Positions 1 through 8,922 of a DNA stretch of 64,000 nt are shown here, one piece after another. The first letter of the stretch is position 1. Every line of letters starts with the position of its first letter. This stretch comes from Lunatimonas salinarum (GTDB lineage: Bacteria > Bacteroidota > Bacteroidia > Cytophagales > Cyclobacteriaceae), in contig NZ_JACVCV010000004.1 of NCBI RefSeq assembly GCF_017811155.1, forward strand, positions 326,011-390,010. Direction: 5' to 3'. Made by a program: the position numbers and the translations under genes. Under the pieces are notes generated by a model. That model ran no database searches and was not told the DNA's origin. It saw only the letters and a program-made list of their open reading frames with translations.

Positions 1-270
1 GTCAACGGAAATGAAGCGGGGTACGTGTACGGTCTTCCCTTCCGAATCGATATCAGCGATCACCTGGTAGCTGGCAAAAACATCCTAAAGGTAGAAGTAG
101 CCAACCTGATGGCAAACCGGATCAGATACATGGATCAACAGGGAGAAGAATGGCGTAACTACCATGAAATCAACTTTGTAAACATCGACTACAAACCTTT
201 TGATGCGTCCGGATGGGAGGTAATGCCCTCCGGAATCCAAGGCCCGGTTACTTTGGAAATTTACCGCTGA
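1..270 (+). CDS. Glycoside hydrolase, C-terminal fragment (probable rhamnosidase-like GH)
   Basis: The reading frame is open from base 1 to the stop at 268-270, so this is the last 89 codons of a gene that begins outside the window. The visible part has the LPFRIDIS...GKNILKVEVANL pattern of the GH2-type jelly-roll sugar-binding domain that closes many large secreted Bacteroidota glycoside hydrolases, including GH106 alpha-L-rhamnosidases. The next gene is a GntR-type sugar regulator and rhamnose catabolic genes lie about 50 kb away, which makes a rhamnose-releasing enzyme attractive, but the catalytic domain is not in view. The family (GH2, GH106 or a relative) cannot be settled from this piece. 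Confidence 0.6.
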   Translation, partial: VNGNEAGYVYGLPFRIDISDHLVAGKNILKVEVANLMANRIRYMDQQGEEWRNYHEINFVNIDYKPFDASGWEVMPSGIQGPVTLEIYR

Positions 271-415
271 TAAAACTTAACCGGTATTATCAGCCAAGAA
301 TCAATTAATTAGACTTTTCAAAAATAAGAACTTCAATTATTCGGAAATACTCGATTTCATTGATAAATTACAGCAATTCACTGGAACCCAATTGACAAAC
401 TGAAATAACCCTGTC

Positions 416-1465
416 ATGTTAGCGACTAAGACTTCCATACGACTGGATGAAAACTCCAGGATCCCAAAATACCTTCAAATAGTCCATTCAATTATCGAAG
501 ACATCGAGACACAGCACCTCGCGGTGGGTGATAAGATTCCTTCCATCAATGAAATCAGCGAGGAGTATTACCTTTCCCGGGATACCGTAGAAAAGGCGTA
601 CAACCAACTAAAGGAAAAAAAGATTATCGTATCGGTCAAAGGGAAAGGATACTATGTGGCGAGAAATATTTCCCACAATAAGGAGACGGTACTTTTCTTG
701 ATGAATAAATTGAGTAACTACAAGTTGCGCATTTACAATTCCTTTATTGATAGCATGGGGAGTTCTGTACAGGTAGACCTACAAATATACCACTGCGATG
801 CGAAAAATCTCCTGAACATCTTGGAAGAAAACATGGGGGCATACGATCACTTTGTGATCATGCCGCACTTTAAAAACGAGGACAAAAGCCATTACAACCA
901 CGATAGTAATGTGCTGGAAATGCTCAAAAAAATCCCTTCGGAGAAGTTGCTGATCATGGACAATTACCTGGCGGATTTTGAAGGGGAAGCAGCTGCCATT
1001 TACCAAGATTTCAAACACGACATTTATAAAGCCCTTTGTGAGGGTATTTTCCAACTCCAGAATTATGAAAAACTGCTGTTGGTATATCCGCAGCAAACCG
1101 TCTATCCCTACCCTAGAGAAATCATGGAGGGGTTTAAAAAATTCTGCAAAGATTTTGAGTTTGACCACGAAATCCTGGAGACCGTCTACACCGACATGGA
1201 ACTTCGGTCTGGAGACGTTTTCATTGTAATCGAAGAAAACGACCTGGTCAATCTGGTCAAACAGGTCAGAGAGCAAAACCTAGCGTTGGGGGAAGATATC
1301 GGTATCATTTCTTACAATGATACCCCGCTGAAAGAACTGCTCGGCATCACGGTCATTTCCACGGATTTCAAGCTTATGGGAGAGACCGCCGCCTATATGA
1401 TCCGAAAGCAAAAAAAAGAATCTGTAAAAAACGTATTTAACTTTATCAATCGAGGTTCGGTCTGA
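416..1465 (+). CDS. GntR-family transcriptional regulator with sugar-binding domain
   Basis: Residues about 10-82 form a GntR winged helix-turn-helix: a PSINEISEEY helix, the SRDTVEKAYNQL recognition region and the VKGKGYYVA wing. Residues about 88-349 resemble the LacI-type periplasmic-binding fold used for effector sensing, as seen in Bacteroidota sugar regulators of this length. It lies between a glycoside hydrolase end and a permease gene, so it probably controls uptake or breakdown of a sugar or related compound released nearby. The effector is not evident. The ATG at 416 gives the full HTH and there is no competing start. Confidence 0.85.
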   Translation: MLATKTSIRLDENSRIPKYLQIVHSIIEDIETQHLAVGDKIPSINEISEEYYLSRDTVEKAYNQLKEKKIIVSVKGKGYYVARNISHNKETVLFLMNKLSNYKLRIYNSFIDSMGSSVQVDLQIYHCDAKNLLNILEENMGAYDHFVIMPHFKNEDKSHYNHDSNVLEMLKKIPSEKLLIMDNYLADFEGEAAAIYQDFKHDIYKALCEGIFQLQNYEKLLLVYPQQTVYPYPREIMEGFKKFCKDFEFDHEILETVYTDMELRSGDVFIVIEENDLVNLVKQVREQNLALGEDIGIISYNDTPLKELLGITVISTDFKLMGETAAYMIRKQKKESVKNVFNFINRGSV

Positions 1466-1550
1466 TCCCGGATTTGCCGTAAAGCTTCCAACACCGGCTT
1501 GGGGTCAGGATGAACGTAAAAAGTAAACATATAGGTATAAGCAAGTTTTT

Positions 1551-2969
1551 ATGTGGAATAGAAAAGCGTTAGTACAGCGATTAGATGCGGTAAATGAATA
1601 CGAGCAAGAGCCAATACCGGAAAATAAACTTAAGGGTTGGAAGAGTTTTCTGGGTACCTACGCTGGAGAACACACGGCGGGTACTGAATTTGTTATAGGC
1701 CCCTTGTTTGTAGCCCATGGCGCCAGTGCGGTGGACTTGGTGAGCGGCTTGATCATCGGAAATATTCTGGCCGTGCTAAGCTGGGCATTTTATACCGGTA
1801 AAATTGCGGTAAAAACCCGAGTGACCCTTTATTACCAGCTGGAAAAAATAGCCGGACACCGATTTACCACACTCTATAATCTGGTAAATGCAGGCCTCTT
1901 CTGCTTTCTTGCAGGCGCTATGATAGCCGTATCCGCAACTGCGGTTGGAATCCCTTTTGACTTGGCCATGCCACAGTTAACCGACGTGTATCCAAACAGC
2001 GTGGGTTGGGTATTGACGGTTTTTGGGATAGGAGCCATCACCACGGTGGTCGCCATGTTTGGATTTGACCTTGTGTCCAAATTCGCCAACGTGGCAGCAC
2101 CCTGGATGATCATGATATTCATTGCGTCTGCGATCGCTGTATTGCCACGCCTCGGTGTCTCGCAGATAAGTGAGTTTTGGCCTGTAGCCAAGGATGTAAT
2201 ATGGACCGGCATTCCCTTGGAAGGACAGAGCAAATTCACCTTTTGGCATGTGATGTTCTTTGCCTGGTTTTGTAACATGGCCATGCATATTGGCCTCGCT
2301 GACATGTCCATCCTGCGCTATGCTAAAAAGTGGCAATTTGGCTTTGCTTCTGCAACGGGCGTATTTCTGGGCCACTTTATCGCATGGATCGCTTCTGGCA
2401 TCCTGTATTCACTCTTTTTGCTTGAATCCCAAAACAGCTTGACTTTTGCACCAGGGCCGATTGCCTACAGTGCCGTGGGGATAGCAGGAGCCATCTGCGT
2501 GATTATTGCAGGCTGGACCACTGCCAACCCCACCCTATATCGGGCCGGATTGGCAATACAATCCATCAATCCAAAATGGAAGACGTGGAAGGTGACCCTA
2601 TTTGTCGGTTTAATAACCACCATAGCGGCCTGCTTTCCGGCCTTGGTGATGATGCTCCTGGAATTTGTGGCTCTCTATGGCTTGATATTGATGCCATTGG
2701 GTGCGGTTATATTCATTGATATTTACCTGTTCGAGAGAATTGGCCTTCAGTCAAACTACGCCCTTTTGACCGGATCCAAGTTGAACTGGTCTGCCGCACT
2801 TACTTGGGGAATTACGCTGGTTTTTTGTCTGGGTCTAAACCTGTTTGGAGGCGTGGAGATCTTCTTCCTAGGCCTTCCGGGATGGTTTGTGGCGGTAGCG
2901 GTTTACATCATTGCGGCCAAGATTAACCAAAAGAAAACAGTATCGGCGGGTGCGAAGCTCCCAGCCTAA
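1551..2969 (+). CDS. NCS1-type (purine/cytosine permease-like) membrane transporter
   Basis: This 472-residue protein is almost entirely hydrophobic with about 12 membrane segments. The early GTYAGEHTAGTEFVIGPL segment and the length fit the nucleobase:cation symporter-1 family (cytosine, purine, allantoin or hydantoin permeases). It follows the GntR regulator by 85 bases on the same strand and precedes a 54-residue membrane protein by 25 bases, so the three could be co-regulated. The substrate cannot be read from the sequence. The sugar-linked neighbours argue that a carbohydrate-related substrate should not be excluded for this branch. Confidence 0.75.
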   Translation: MWNRKALVQRLDAVNEYEQEPIPENKLKGWKSFLGTYAGEHTAGTEFVIGPLFVAHGASAVDLVSGLIIGNILAVLSWAFYTGKIAVKTRVTLYYQLEKIAGHRFTTLYNLVNAGLFCFLAGAMIAVSATAVGIPFDLAMPQLTDVYPNSVGWVLTVFGIGAITTVVAMFGFDLVSKFANVAAPWMIMIFIASAIAVLPRLGVSQISEFWPVAKDVIWTGIPLEGQSKFTFWHVMFFAWFCNMAMHIGLADMSILRYAKKWQFGFASATGVFLGHFIAWIASGILYSLFLLESQNSLTFAPGPIAYSAVGIAGAICVIIAGWTTANPTLYRAGLAIQSINPKWKTWKVTLFVGLITTIAACFPALVMMLLEFVALYGLILMPLGAVIFIDIYLFERIGLQSNYALLTGSKLNWSAALTWGITLVFCLGLNLFGGVEIFFLGLPGWFVAVAVYIIAAKINQKKTVSAGAKLPA

Positions 2970-2994
2970 ACGCAATTTACTAAAACAGTTTTAA

Positions 2995-3159
2995 ATGAAA
3001 CCCCTTATAAAAATTATCTCATTTATCGGACTGGGATTATCCATTGTCCCAGCGATATTGGTATTTCAGGGCTCCATTACCTCGGATAACTGCAAAACCC
3101 TCATGGCTGTAGGAACTCTCCTCTGGTTTGTCACCGCACCCTCATGGATGAACAAATAG
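2995..3159 (+). CDS. Small membrane protein, 54 residues
   Basis: An ATG at 2995 opens a 54-codon frame ending with TAG at 3157-3159. The product has a basic start (MKPLIK), one hydrophobic segment at about residues 5-24, a Cys at about 33 and a second hydrophobic stretch at about 36-50, consistent with two short membrane helices. It starts 25 bases after the permease stop and is closed by a terminator hairpin right after its own stop, so it looks like the last gene of the permease operon. No family is recognised. A role as a small accessory subunit of the transporter is only inference from position. Confidence 0.55.
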   Translation: MKPLIKIISFIGLGLSIVPAILVFQGSITSDNCKTLMAVGTLLWFVTAPSWMNK

Positions 3160-3199
3160 AAAGTGCTTCCCGAAAGAGGCTTTGCGAGAAGTACTTTTT
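3160..3199 (+). terminator. Rho-independent terminator after the permease operon
   Basis: AAGTGCTTC (3161-3169) pairs with GAAGTACTT (3188-3196) with one G-U pair, followed by a T run. It begins at the stop codon of the 54-residue membrane protein. Confidence 0.7.
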
Positions 3200-3370
3200 G
3201 CCCCAAAGAATGGACACCCTCAAGGTTTGAGTGTGATAAATTGCATCTTTTACACCCTCAGATGTCCTCGCCTGAGGAACCATTGTGTCATGTCCCTACC
3301 TCTCCAGGTGGCAAAAGATCGTTGATTCCGGCAGCGTTTTCCGGTCATTTTTTTGCGGGTACACACTGAG

Positions 3371-4510
3371 CTATTCCATGACACCGAAAGACCCGAGCTC
3401 ACGATCGATAAGGGCATTCCATCGCTCCTGTGCAGATCTATTCGTCCCGTGAGATGTTTCTCTGTCATATTGCTCCTGCATTCGGTTCATCTCCCGATAG
3501 CTTTCCAAAAACTCGAAAGAGACTACCCTGTCAAAATTGTGGGGTAGCAAGTCCATCGAGGAAAGCCTTCTTTTCAGCCGCTCGGTGATGATCTGAGCAA
3601 TATCAAAATGACGCTGCTCGTGGTTCAATCCATAATCATTGTTGCCTGGCCTTACCCAAGAAGAGTTTTTAAGCATGTAAGTCTTGAACATCAGCTCAAT
3701 CTGAACTTCTCCGTCCACCAGCCTGCTGTCTCCCTCGTATGCGATGCTCGCAAAAATCGAAGCCGCAAAATTCCCCATTCTGGGCCTTCCTGTAAAATCC
3801 GACCAGGTAAGGGGCCGCTTAGGGTCGTAAAAAACCGTATCATCCCGGTTATCCACCCGGTAATCCCGCATCGACACCGTAACCCGGTCTGCCAATTTCT
3901 CGTTGATACTGGCTTCCCTCTCTATCCAGTCGTGAAAGTAGGTAAGTGCATTGCCCAAGGACTTTCGAAAAATCGGCTCTATCACCGCTACTTGTCCTAC
4001 TTTGCGCTTATAGGACATCCCACCTTGAAAATCAAGCAAGTGAACAGCTTCTCCATTTCGCTGCAAAAAAAAACCGAAGTCGAGGTATACATCGCCCGCT
4101 ATGATGCCTCTACTGCTGTCCGTGATTTTCTCTACGATTTTGCAATCCCTTACCTGCACACTGATCGGCCTGAGCGAAGGGTTTCTTAGGACAGCGCCGA
4201 AAACAAAAGCCTCAAGTCCACGCATCGTTCCTCCGCGCAAATCAACCAGACTCAGGTTAGCACCCGCACTTACTGAAGAAACCAAGAACGCCACCGGTGT
4301 CCGATCGGATCGCTTATCCTCCAATTTTGCGAAAAAATACTGCGTAGGCTGTAAGTCTAGAGGCAGTACCCGCAAGTCAATGGATGAATAGCTCGACTGT
4401 GAAAAAACGCTATTTGAAAACACAACAAACAAAAAAAAGTGCAGCACTACCCGAGCAACGAAGTTGGTTCGGTCGGACCATTTTTCCACATATTCGGGTG
4501 CAGGCTTCAA
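3371..4510 (-). CDS. Secreted DUF922-like putative metalloprotease
   Basis: The product has a hydrophobic signal segment at about residues 18-37 ending in FSQ, so it is exported. The C-terminal half carries LTWSDFTG and then LNHEQRHFDIAQ, the HExxH-like zinc-protease signature of the DUF922 family (HEQGHFDI in relatives). The long N-terminal part (about 40-215) is not recognised. The start is uncertain: the frame opens with TTG at 4510, with GTG at 4489 as an alternative and no ATG before the signal segment. It lies 70 bases downstream of the Ldh-family gene on the same strand without an obvious functional link. Confidence 0.6.
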   Translation of the reverse strand: MKPAPEYVEKWSDRTNFVARVVLHFFLFVVFSNSVFSQSSYSSIDLRVLPLDLQPTQYFFAKLEDKRSDRTPVAFLVSSVSAGANLSLVDLRGGTMRGLEAFVFGAVLRNPSLRPISVQVRDCKIVEKITDSSRGIIAGDVYLDFGFFLQRNGEAVHLLDFQGGMSYKRKVGQVAVIEPIFRKSLGNALTYFHDWIEREASINEKLADRVTVSMRDYRVDNRDDTVFYDPKRPLTWSDFTGRPRMGNFAASIFASIAYEGDSRLVDGEVQIELMFKTYMLKNSSWVRPGNNDYGLNHEQRHFDIAQIITERLKRRLSSMDLLPHNFDRVVSFEFLESYREMNRMQEQYDRETSHGTNRSAQERWNALIDRELGSFGVME

Positions 4511-4580
4511 TGCTTAGACGATGGACGTAGTTACCTAGGGATAACAGCTTTTCCCTGTTCATGGTTCTATCTCTGAAAGC

Positions 4581-5738
4581 TCAGTGGTATGCCGGCATCC
4601 TCACACCGGAAACCTTGGAAATTCTCTGTAGCGAATCCACGACTTTTGGATCAAGCGGTATACCATCCCGTAGACGGATGGCGTAAGCGCGGTGTTCAGG
4701 CTCGCCAGGAACCAGCACCTCGCTTGCACCTGGTAACGGCGGAGTAGACCGCATAACCCGGATCCACTCATCCACCGATTGCTTGAAAATACAAGGATCC
4801 TGAAATCCATCAATATCCCACGCTCCAAAAAAATGTCCAATGCCTTTACCTACTTGTTTCGCTTCTTTAGGGGCACCTTTAATGGCAAACGGCACCGCAA
4901 AAGGACCCCAATTGGCACCGCTCAAAACCGCCGAAAGTAAATCCACCACGGTGGCTATGCAGTATCCCTTATGACCGCTTCCAGCCTCATCACTTCCAAG
5001 AGGAAGCAATGCGCCACCTTGGATCATCGCTATGGGATCCAAAGTCGTATGTCCATGAGCATCAATGCACCAGCCATGTGGAACCGACTTGCCTTGTCGC
5101 TCTGCGATTTCTACTTTACCATAGGCCACCGTACTGCTGGCCATATCGATAATGAGTGGTTTTTCGGTACTTGCCGGAAAAGCAATCGCGATTGGGTTGG
5201 TTCCCAACATTTTTTCTCTGCCGTTAAAAGGAACAACGCCCTTTGTCGTATTGGTCATGGATAGGCCAATCAGGTCTCTTGCCAGCGCCTGAACCGGATA
5301 ATACCCTGCCGCCCCATAATGATTCGTGTTGCAAACGCTTACCCAGCCGGAACCATACGCTCCGGCTTTGTCCATCGCAATTTCATTACACCGGGGCCCT
5401 ACTATCAGCCCCAATCCATTATCGCCATCCATAGTCGCTACGGAGGCCTTTTCACGAACTACGCGGATCATTGGGTTCTTATTGATCTTCCCCCCTATTA
5501 TCAAGTCAAAATACGTGTCCAAACGGGCTACACCATGGGAGTCAATACCGTGCTCGTCGCTGTATGCCAATACATCAGCGGCTAGCTCGGCATCCGCCGC
5601 AGGGATACCGGTCCATTCAAATACTTCACGGACATACCTTCTTAAATCCGAATGACCAAAGGGAGTAGGCTCCATCACGCATGGGATATTAAATGAAAGA
5701 CCCAACCTTCCAATAATGTGATGGAAGCGTTGGGCCAT
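4581..5738 (-). CDS. Ldh-family (malate/L-lactate/ureidoglycolate type) oxidoreductase
   Basis: This 385-residue protein has the malate/L-lactate dehydrogenase (type 2) signatures: GIDSHGVARL near residue 60, the CNTNHYGAAGYY active-site segment near 140, and MLGTNPIAIAFP near 185. The family reduces 2-keto acids or oxidises hydroxy acids with NAD(P) and lacks the classical Rossmann fold. The exact substrate is unknown. It is followed by the DUF922 gene and preceded by a DUF1080 gene on the same strand, an arrangement compatible with sugar-acid metabolism but not diagnostic. The ATG at 5738 is used; an internal ATG at about residue 22 is possible. Confidence 0.85.
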   Translation of the reverse strand: MAQRFHHIIGRLGLSFNIPCVMEPTPFGHSDLRRYVREVFEWTGIPAADAELAADVLAYSDEHGIDSHGVARLDTYFDLIIGGKINKNPMIRVVREKASVATMDGDNGLGLIVGPRCNEIAMDKAGAYGSGWVSVCNTNHYGAAGYYPVQALARDLIGLSMTNTTKGVVPFNGREKMLGTNPIAIAFPASTEKPLIIDMASSTVAYGKVEIAERQGKSVPHGWCIDAHGHTTLDPIAMIQGGALLPLGSDEAGSGHKGYCIATVVDLLSAVLSGANWGPFAVPFAIKGAPKEAKQVGKGIGHFFGAWDIDGFQDPCIFKQSVDEWIRVMRSTPPLPGASEVLVPGEPEHRAYAIRLRDGIPLDPKVVDSLQRISKVSGVRMPAYH

Positions 5739-5762
5739 AATTTATTTCCATAAAACCAATTT

Positions 5763-6395
5763 TCAAGGCAATGGCTTGATCCGGATATCTTTGTAATAGA
5801 TTACACTATTTGGATCGTGTGCCTGTAGGGCAATGGTGCCATGACCCAAGCGCTTCTTGCTTTCTCCGATATCACCCCTGTCGTTGGCTTCCACAAATTC
5901 GTTGATGACTTTCCCGTTGACTTTCACAGTCACTTTATTTCCTTGAACGATGATCGTCTTGGTATACCACTCCCCGTCATTTACAAACGTTTCCCGCACA
6001 TCCTTAAAACTATATACACTACCGGTCTTTCTCCAGTCTCCGTGTGTTTGATTTACCTGTATCTCGTAACCAACATCCGGCCACCCATCCTCAATGTAGG
6101 TAGTATGGATGAAAATACCCGAATTGGCCTTGGGTTCAGTCTTGATTTTGGTCTCAAACTCAAAGTTTTTAAAATCATGCTTATTTACCTTTCCGGCATA
6201 AAACAGATGGGCACGGGGACCATCTACTTTGATGGCTCCATCTACCACATTAAAAGATTCGGCGTTTACGCCTACTTCCCACCCTTTTAGGGATTTTCCG
6301 TCAAAAAGCGTATACCAACCATCCTTGCTTTTCTTTTGTGCATGGGCAGAAAAGGCAATAACGGCCAGGGTACACAGTAAAATGATTTTTTTCAT
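5763..6395 (-). CDS. DUF1080 / 3-keto-disaccharide hydrolase family protein, secreted
   Basis: A clear signal peptide (MKKIILLCTLAVIAFSAHA) is followed by the DUF1080 pattern: GWYTLFDGKSLKGWEVG at about 27-43, then a concanavalin-like beta-sandwich with NSGIFIHTTY, WPDVGYEIQV, and the ending TIALQAHDPNSVIYYKDIRIKPL. Members of this family are periplasmic or outer-membrane glycan-processing proteins and some hydrolyse 3-keto-disaccharides. It lies 24 bases upstream of the Ldh-family dehydrogenase and may form one unit with it. The length (210) is normal for a single-domain member. Confidence 0.85.
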   Translation of the reverse strand: MKKIILLCTLAVIAFSAHAQKKSKDGWYTLFDGKSLKGWEVGVNAESFNVVDGAIKVDGPRAHLFYAGKVNKHDFKNFEFETKIKTEPKANSGIFIHTTYIEDGWPDVGYEIQVNQTHGDWRKTGSVYSFKDVRETFVNDGEWYTKTIIVQGNKVTVKVNGKVINEFVEANDRGDIGESKKRLGHGTIALQAHDPNSVIYYKDIRIKPLP

Positions 6396-6667
6396 GTTGT
6401 TTTTGGTTTATTGGCTTTAATAGTTCGATAAATGTAAGGCATTCCTATATAGATGTCAAAGCTATCTTTACGTAAACGGCAGAAACAGGTACGGGAAAAC
6501 GCCCCATCGCTACCGGACAGATTCCATATCGTTCATTCGGGGATAAGCGGTCTGGTCTGTCAAAATTAGGATGAATAGGTTTTGAAATTCAAAACCTAGC
6601 CGTAATTTAGGGAAATTTTTATCAATTTTTGACTAATTGATTAAGTAAACAGTAAACCGTTAAACGC

Positions 6668-7051
6668 ATGGGTCAAGTAGAGAAAACTTCCTATTCACAA
6701 GAAGAACTAAAGGAGTTTGAAGAGCTGATTAACGAAAAGCTTGCCGTAGCCAAGGAAGAGTTATCCCAGCTCAAACAAACGCTGAGCAAAAGCAACGATA
6801 GTGGAACTGATAATACGGCCTCTACGTCCAAATTGCTGGAAGATGGAGCGGATACTTTGGAAAGGGAAAACTTGAGTCAGCTCGCTGCCAGGCAACAAAA
6901 ATTCATCATCAATTTGGAGAATGCACTGCGAAGGATCAAAAATGGCACTTATGGTGTGTGCGTGGACACGGGGAAACTCATCGCCAAGGAACGCCTAAAG
7001 GCTGTTCCCCACACAATGCACAGCATTGAGGCAAAACTCGCCAAAAAATAA
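6668..7051 (+). CDS. DksA/TraR-like protein lacking the zinc cysteines
   Basis: The protein has a long N-terminal coiled-coil (residues about 8-90) and a C-terminal YGVCVDTGKLIAKERLKAVP segment that aligns with the DksA/TraR zinc-finger helix. DksA binds in the RNA polymerase secondary channel and modulates rRNA and stress promoters. Only one cysteine remains and the second CxxC pair is replaced by HTMHSIEAK, so zinc binding looks lost; cysteine-poor DksA-like proteins are common in Bacteroidota. The ScpB gene follows two bases after the stop, suggesting a joint transcript. Confidence 0.8.
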   Translation: MGQVEKTSYSQEELKEFEELINEKLAVAKEELSQLKQTLSKSNDSGTDNTASTSKLLEDGADTLERENLSQLAARQQKFIINLENALRRIKNGTYGVCVDTGKLIAKERLKAVPHTMHSIEAKLAKK

Positions 7052-7053
7052 GC

Positions 7054-7614
7054 GTGGATTTTCTACACCGCCATATCGAAGCCCTCATATTCTGCTCCCA
7101 AGAAGCTTTGGCTGTCCCCGATATTCAGCGATGCCTCTCAGAGATGTTTGAATCCGAAGTACCGGTAGCCCATATAGAAAATGCGGTCTCGGAACTTACA
7201 GAAAAATACCAACAAGAGGACTTCGCCTTTGGATTGGAAAAGATCAGCGGGGGATACCTTTTTTTGACCAAACCTTCGTACCAAAGCAGCATCTCCATCC
7301 TGCTAAAACACCAATCCCAACGCCGGCTATCCACAGCCCAACTGGAAACACTATCTATCATTGCATACAAACAGCCGATCACAAAGTCCGAGATGGAGCA
7401 AATACGCGGTGTAAACTGCGATTATTCTGTGCAAAAACTACTGGAGAAGGAACTGATCACCATCAAAGGCAAATCCGACAGTCTGGGTAAGCCGATGCTG
7501 TACGGAACCAGCCAAAAGTTTATGGATTACTTCGGTATCAACGATCTCAAAGACTTGCCCCAGCCCAAGGATTTTGCAGAGGAAGAAAACCAAATTGGCA
7601 ATCAAACCAACTGA
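7054..7614 (+). CDS. scpB: Segregation and condensation protein B (ScpB)
   Basis: The protein consists of two winged-helix domains in ScpB order: HIEALIFCSQEAL at the start, YLFLTKPSYQ near 70, and the conserved LETLSIIAYKQPITKSEMEQIRGV block at about 98-121. ScpB works with ScpA and SMC in the chromosome-condensing complex. The frame starts with GTG at 7054, two bases after the upstream stop, so translation is probably coupled. The C-terminal tail after about residue 165 is acidic and short. Confidence 0.92.
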   Translation: MDFLHRHIEALIFCSQEALAVPDIQRCLSEMFESEVPVAHIENAVSELTEKYQQEDFAFGLEKISGGYLFLTKPSYQSSISILLKHQSQRRLSTAQLETLSIIAYKQPITKSEMEQIRGVNCDYSVQKLLEKELITIKGKSDSLGKPMLYGTSQKFMDYFGINDLKDLPQPKDFAEEENQIGNQTN

Positions 7615-7708
7615 GTTCTCTGCCTGAAACCTAAATCTACCGACATCATCGGGGGCCGACGACCCACATTCTTTGCGCCTGATAACCGAAATTACAAAAT
7701 AATTGCAC

Positions 7709-7716
7709 TACCTTTG
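7709..7716 (+). promoter_or_regulatory. Bacteroidota -7 promoter box (TACCTTTG)
   Basis: TACCTTTG matches the Bacteroidota TAnnTTTG box and lies about 73 bases before the pseudouridine synthase ATG. No convincing TTTG box is seen 19 bases upstream. Confidence 0.45.
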
Positions 7717-7788
7717 TGTTAGTTTTCGGGTATTTCCGAAGAATCAACTACAATCCATTTTAAATACAGCAGAGATGCTGCTAGTCTA

Positions 7789-8811
7789 ATGAAAAATCCA
7801 AGAAAAGCGTACGGAGATAAGTATGCCAACAAAGCCAATCCATCGTCTCGCTCAAAAGAAAGGCAGCCTGGCGCTAATCCCCAAGAAAAATCAACCGCTA
7901 AGAAGCTATATAAAGGACGGGATAAGTCGCAAAAACCCATTTACGAATGGGTAGAGGAGGCCCCGGCTAGGCAAAAGCCCGACCCTAAGAAGCCCTTTTC
8001 CAGAATAAAAAAGGATGGACCTGGAAAGCAGGCCCTGTCCCAACCGGAGTACGCCTTCAAAAGTGGAAAAGGTGATCACAGCGAGGAGGAGATCAGGCTG
8101 AATAAATACATCGCCAATGCGGGCATCTGTTCCCGGCGGGAAGCGGACAAGCTGATAGAAAAAGGAGAAATCTTGGTAAACGGCGATGTGGTCACTTCTC
8201 TTGGTTATAAAGTAAAGAGAAGCGATAAGGTCTCTTACAAAAACCGCAAGTTGAACCCTGAAAAACCGGTATACCTGCTTCTGAACAAACCTAAAGATTT
8301 CATCACGACGACAGATGATCCCTTCGAGCGAAAAACGGTGATGCAACTGATTGCAAACGCCTGCGACGAGCGGGTATTCCCTATCGGCCGGCTGGACCGG
8401 AACACGACCGGTCTGCTCCTTTTTACAAACGATGGAGAACTTTCCGAACGGCTGGCACACCCTTCCAATCAGATAAAAAAAATTTACCAGGTCACCTTAG
8501 ATAAGCCCATTACTAAAAAAGATTTTGAATTAATTCAAGAAGGCATCGAATTGGAAGATGGCCCAACGAACGTAGATGATCTACAAGTGCTTTCCAAAGA
8601 TCGGACGATCCTTGGGTTAGAGATTCACTCGGGCAAAAACAGGATTGTTCGACGTATATTTGCCCATTTCGGCTACGAAGTAATCGGACTGGACAGGGTC
8701 ATGTATGCCGGATTAACCAAAAAAGACCTGCCTAGAGGTAATTACCGTTTTTTATCCGAAACCGAGGTCATAAACCTAAAATACTTAGGCAAATCAAAAA
8801 AGCCCTCTTGA
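7789..8811 (+). CDS. rRNA pseudouridine synthase (RluB/RsuA family) with basic N-terminal extension
   Basis: Residues 1-98 are a lysine- and proline-rich, disordered-looking extension. Then comes an S4 RNA-binding domain (RLNKYIANAGICSRREADKL, about 102-121) and the catalytic domain with GRLDRNTTGLLLFTNDG near 200, whose Asp is the pseudouridylation nucleophile. It is the large-subunit rRNA type by similarity to RluB. The basic extension is common in Bacteroidota relatives and probably helps rRNA binding. The gene is preceded by a TACCTTTG promoter box and followed by a terminator overlapping its last codons. Confidence 0.9.
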   Translation: MKNPRKAYGDKYANKANPSSRSKERQPGANPQEKSTAKKLYKGRDKSQKPIYEWVEEAPARQKPDPKKPFSRIKKDGPGKQALSQPEYAFKSGKGDHSEEEIRLNKYIANAGICSRREADKLIEKGEILVNGDVVTSLGYKVKRSDKVSYKNRKLNPEKPVYLLLNKPKDFITTTDDPFERKTVMQLIANACDERVFPIGRLDRNTTGLLLFTNDGELSERLAHPSNQIKKIYQVTLDKPITKKDFELIQEGIELEDGPTNVDDLQVLSKDRTILGLEIHSGKNRIVRRIFAHFGYEVIGLDRVMYAGLTKKDLPRGNYRFLSETEVINLKYLGKSKKPS

Positions 8812-8829
8812 GGACGGCCTTTTTGATTT
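8791..8829 (+). terminator. Terminator overlapping the end of the pseudouridine synthase gene
   Basis: AAATCAAAAAAGCC (8791-8804) pairs with GGCCTTTTTGATTT (8816-8829). The hairpin starts inside the last codons of the gene. Confidence 0.7.
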
Positions 8830-8922
8830 CTTGCCTTTTTGGCACGGTTCCCGAAAAAATTAAAATAAAACGTGTATTTTTACTTCAAGTGATCATTAGC
8901 ATGACTTTGTTACTTCTTATTA

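Noticed and set aside
779..1276. Long antisense open frame inside the GntR gene
   Set aside because: It is a shadow of the coding strand with no recognisable domain; the same holds for the many other antisense frames inside clear genes.
4537..4548. TAGGGATAACAG, identical to the first 12 bases of the I-SceI homing endonuclease site
   Set aside because: The remaining six bases do not match and it lies between two ordinary bacterial genes, so chance similarity is the best explanation.
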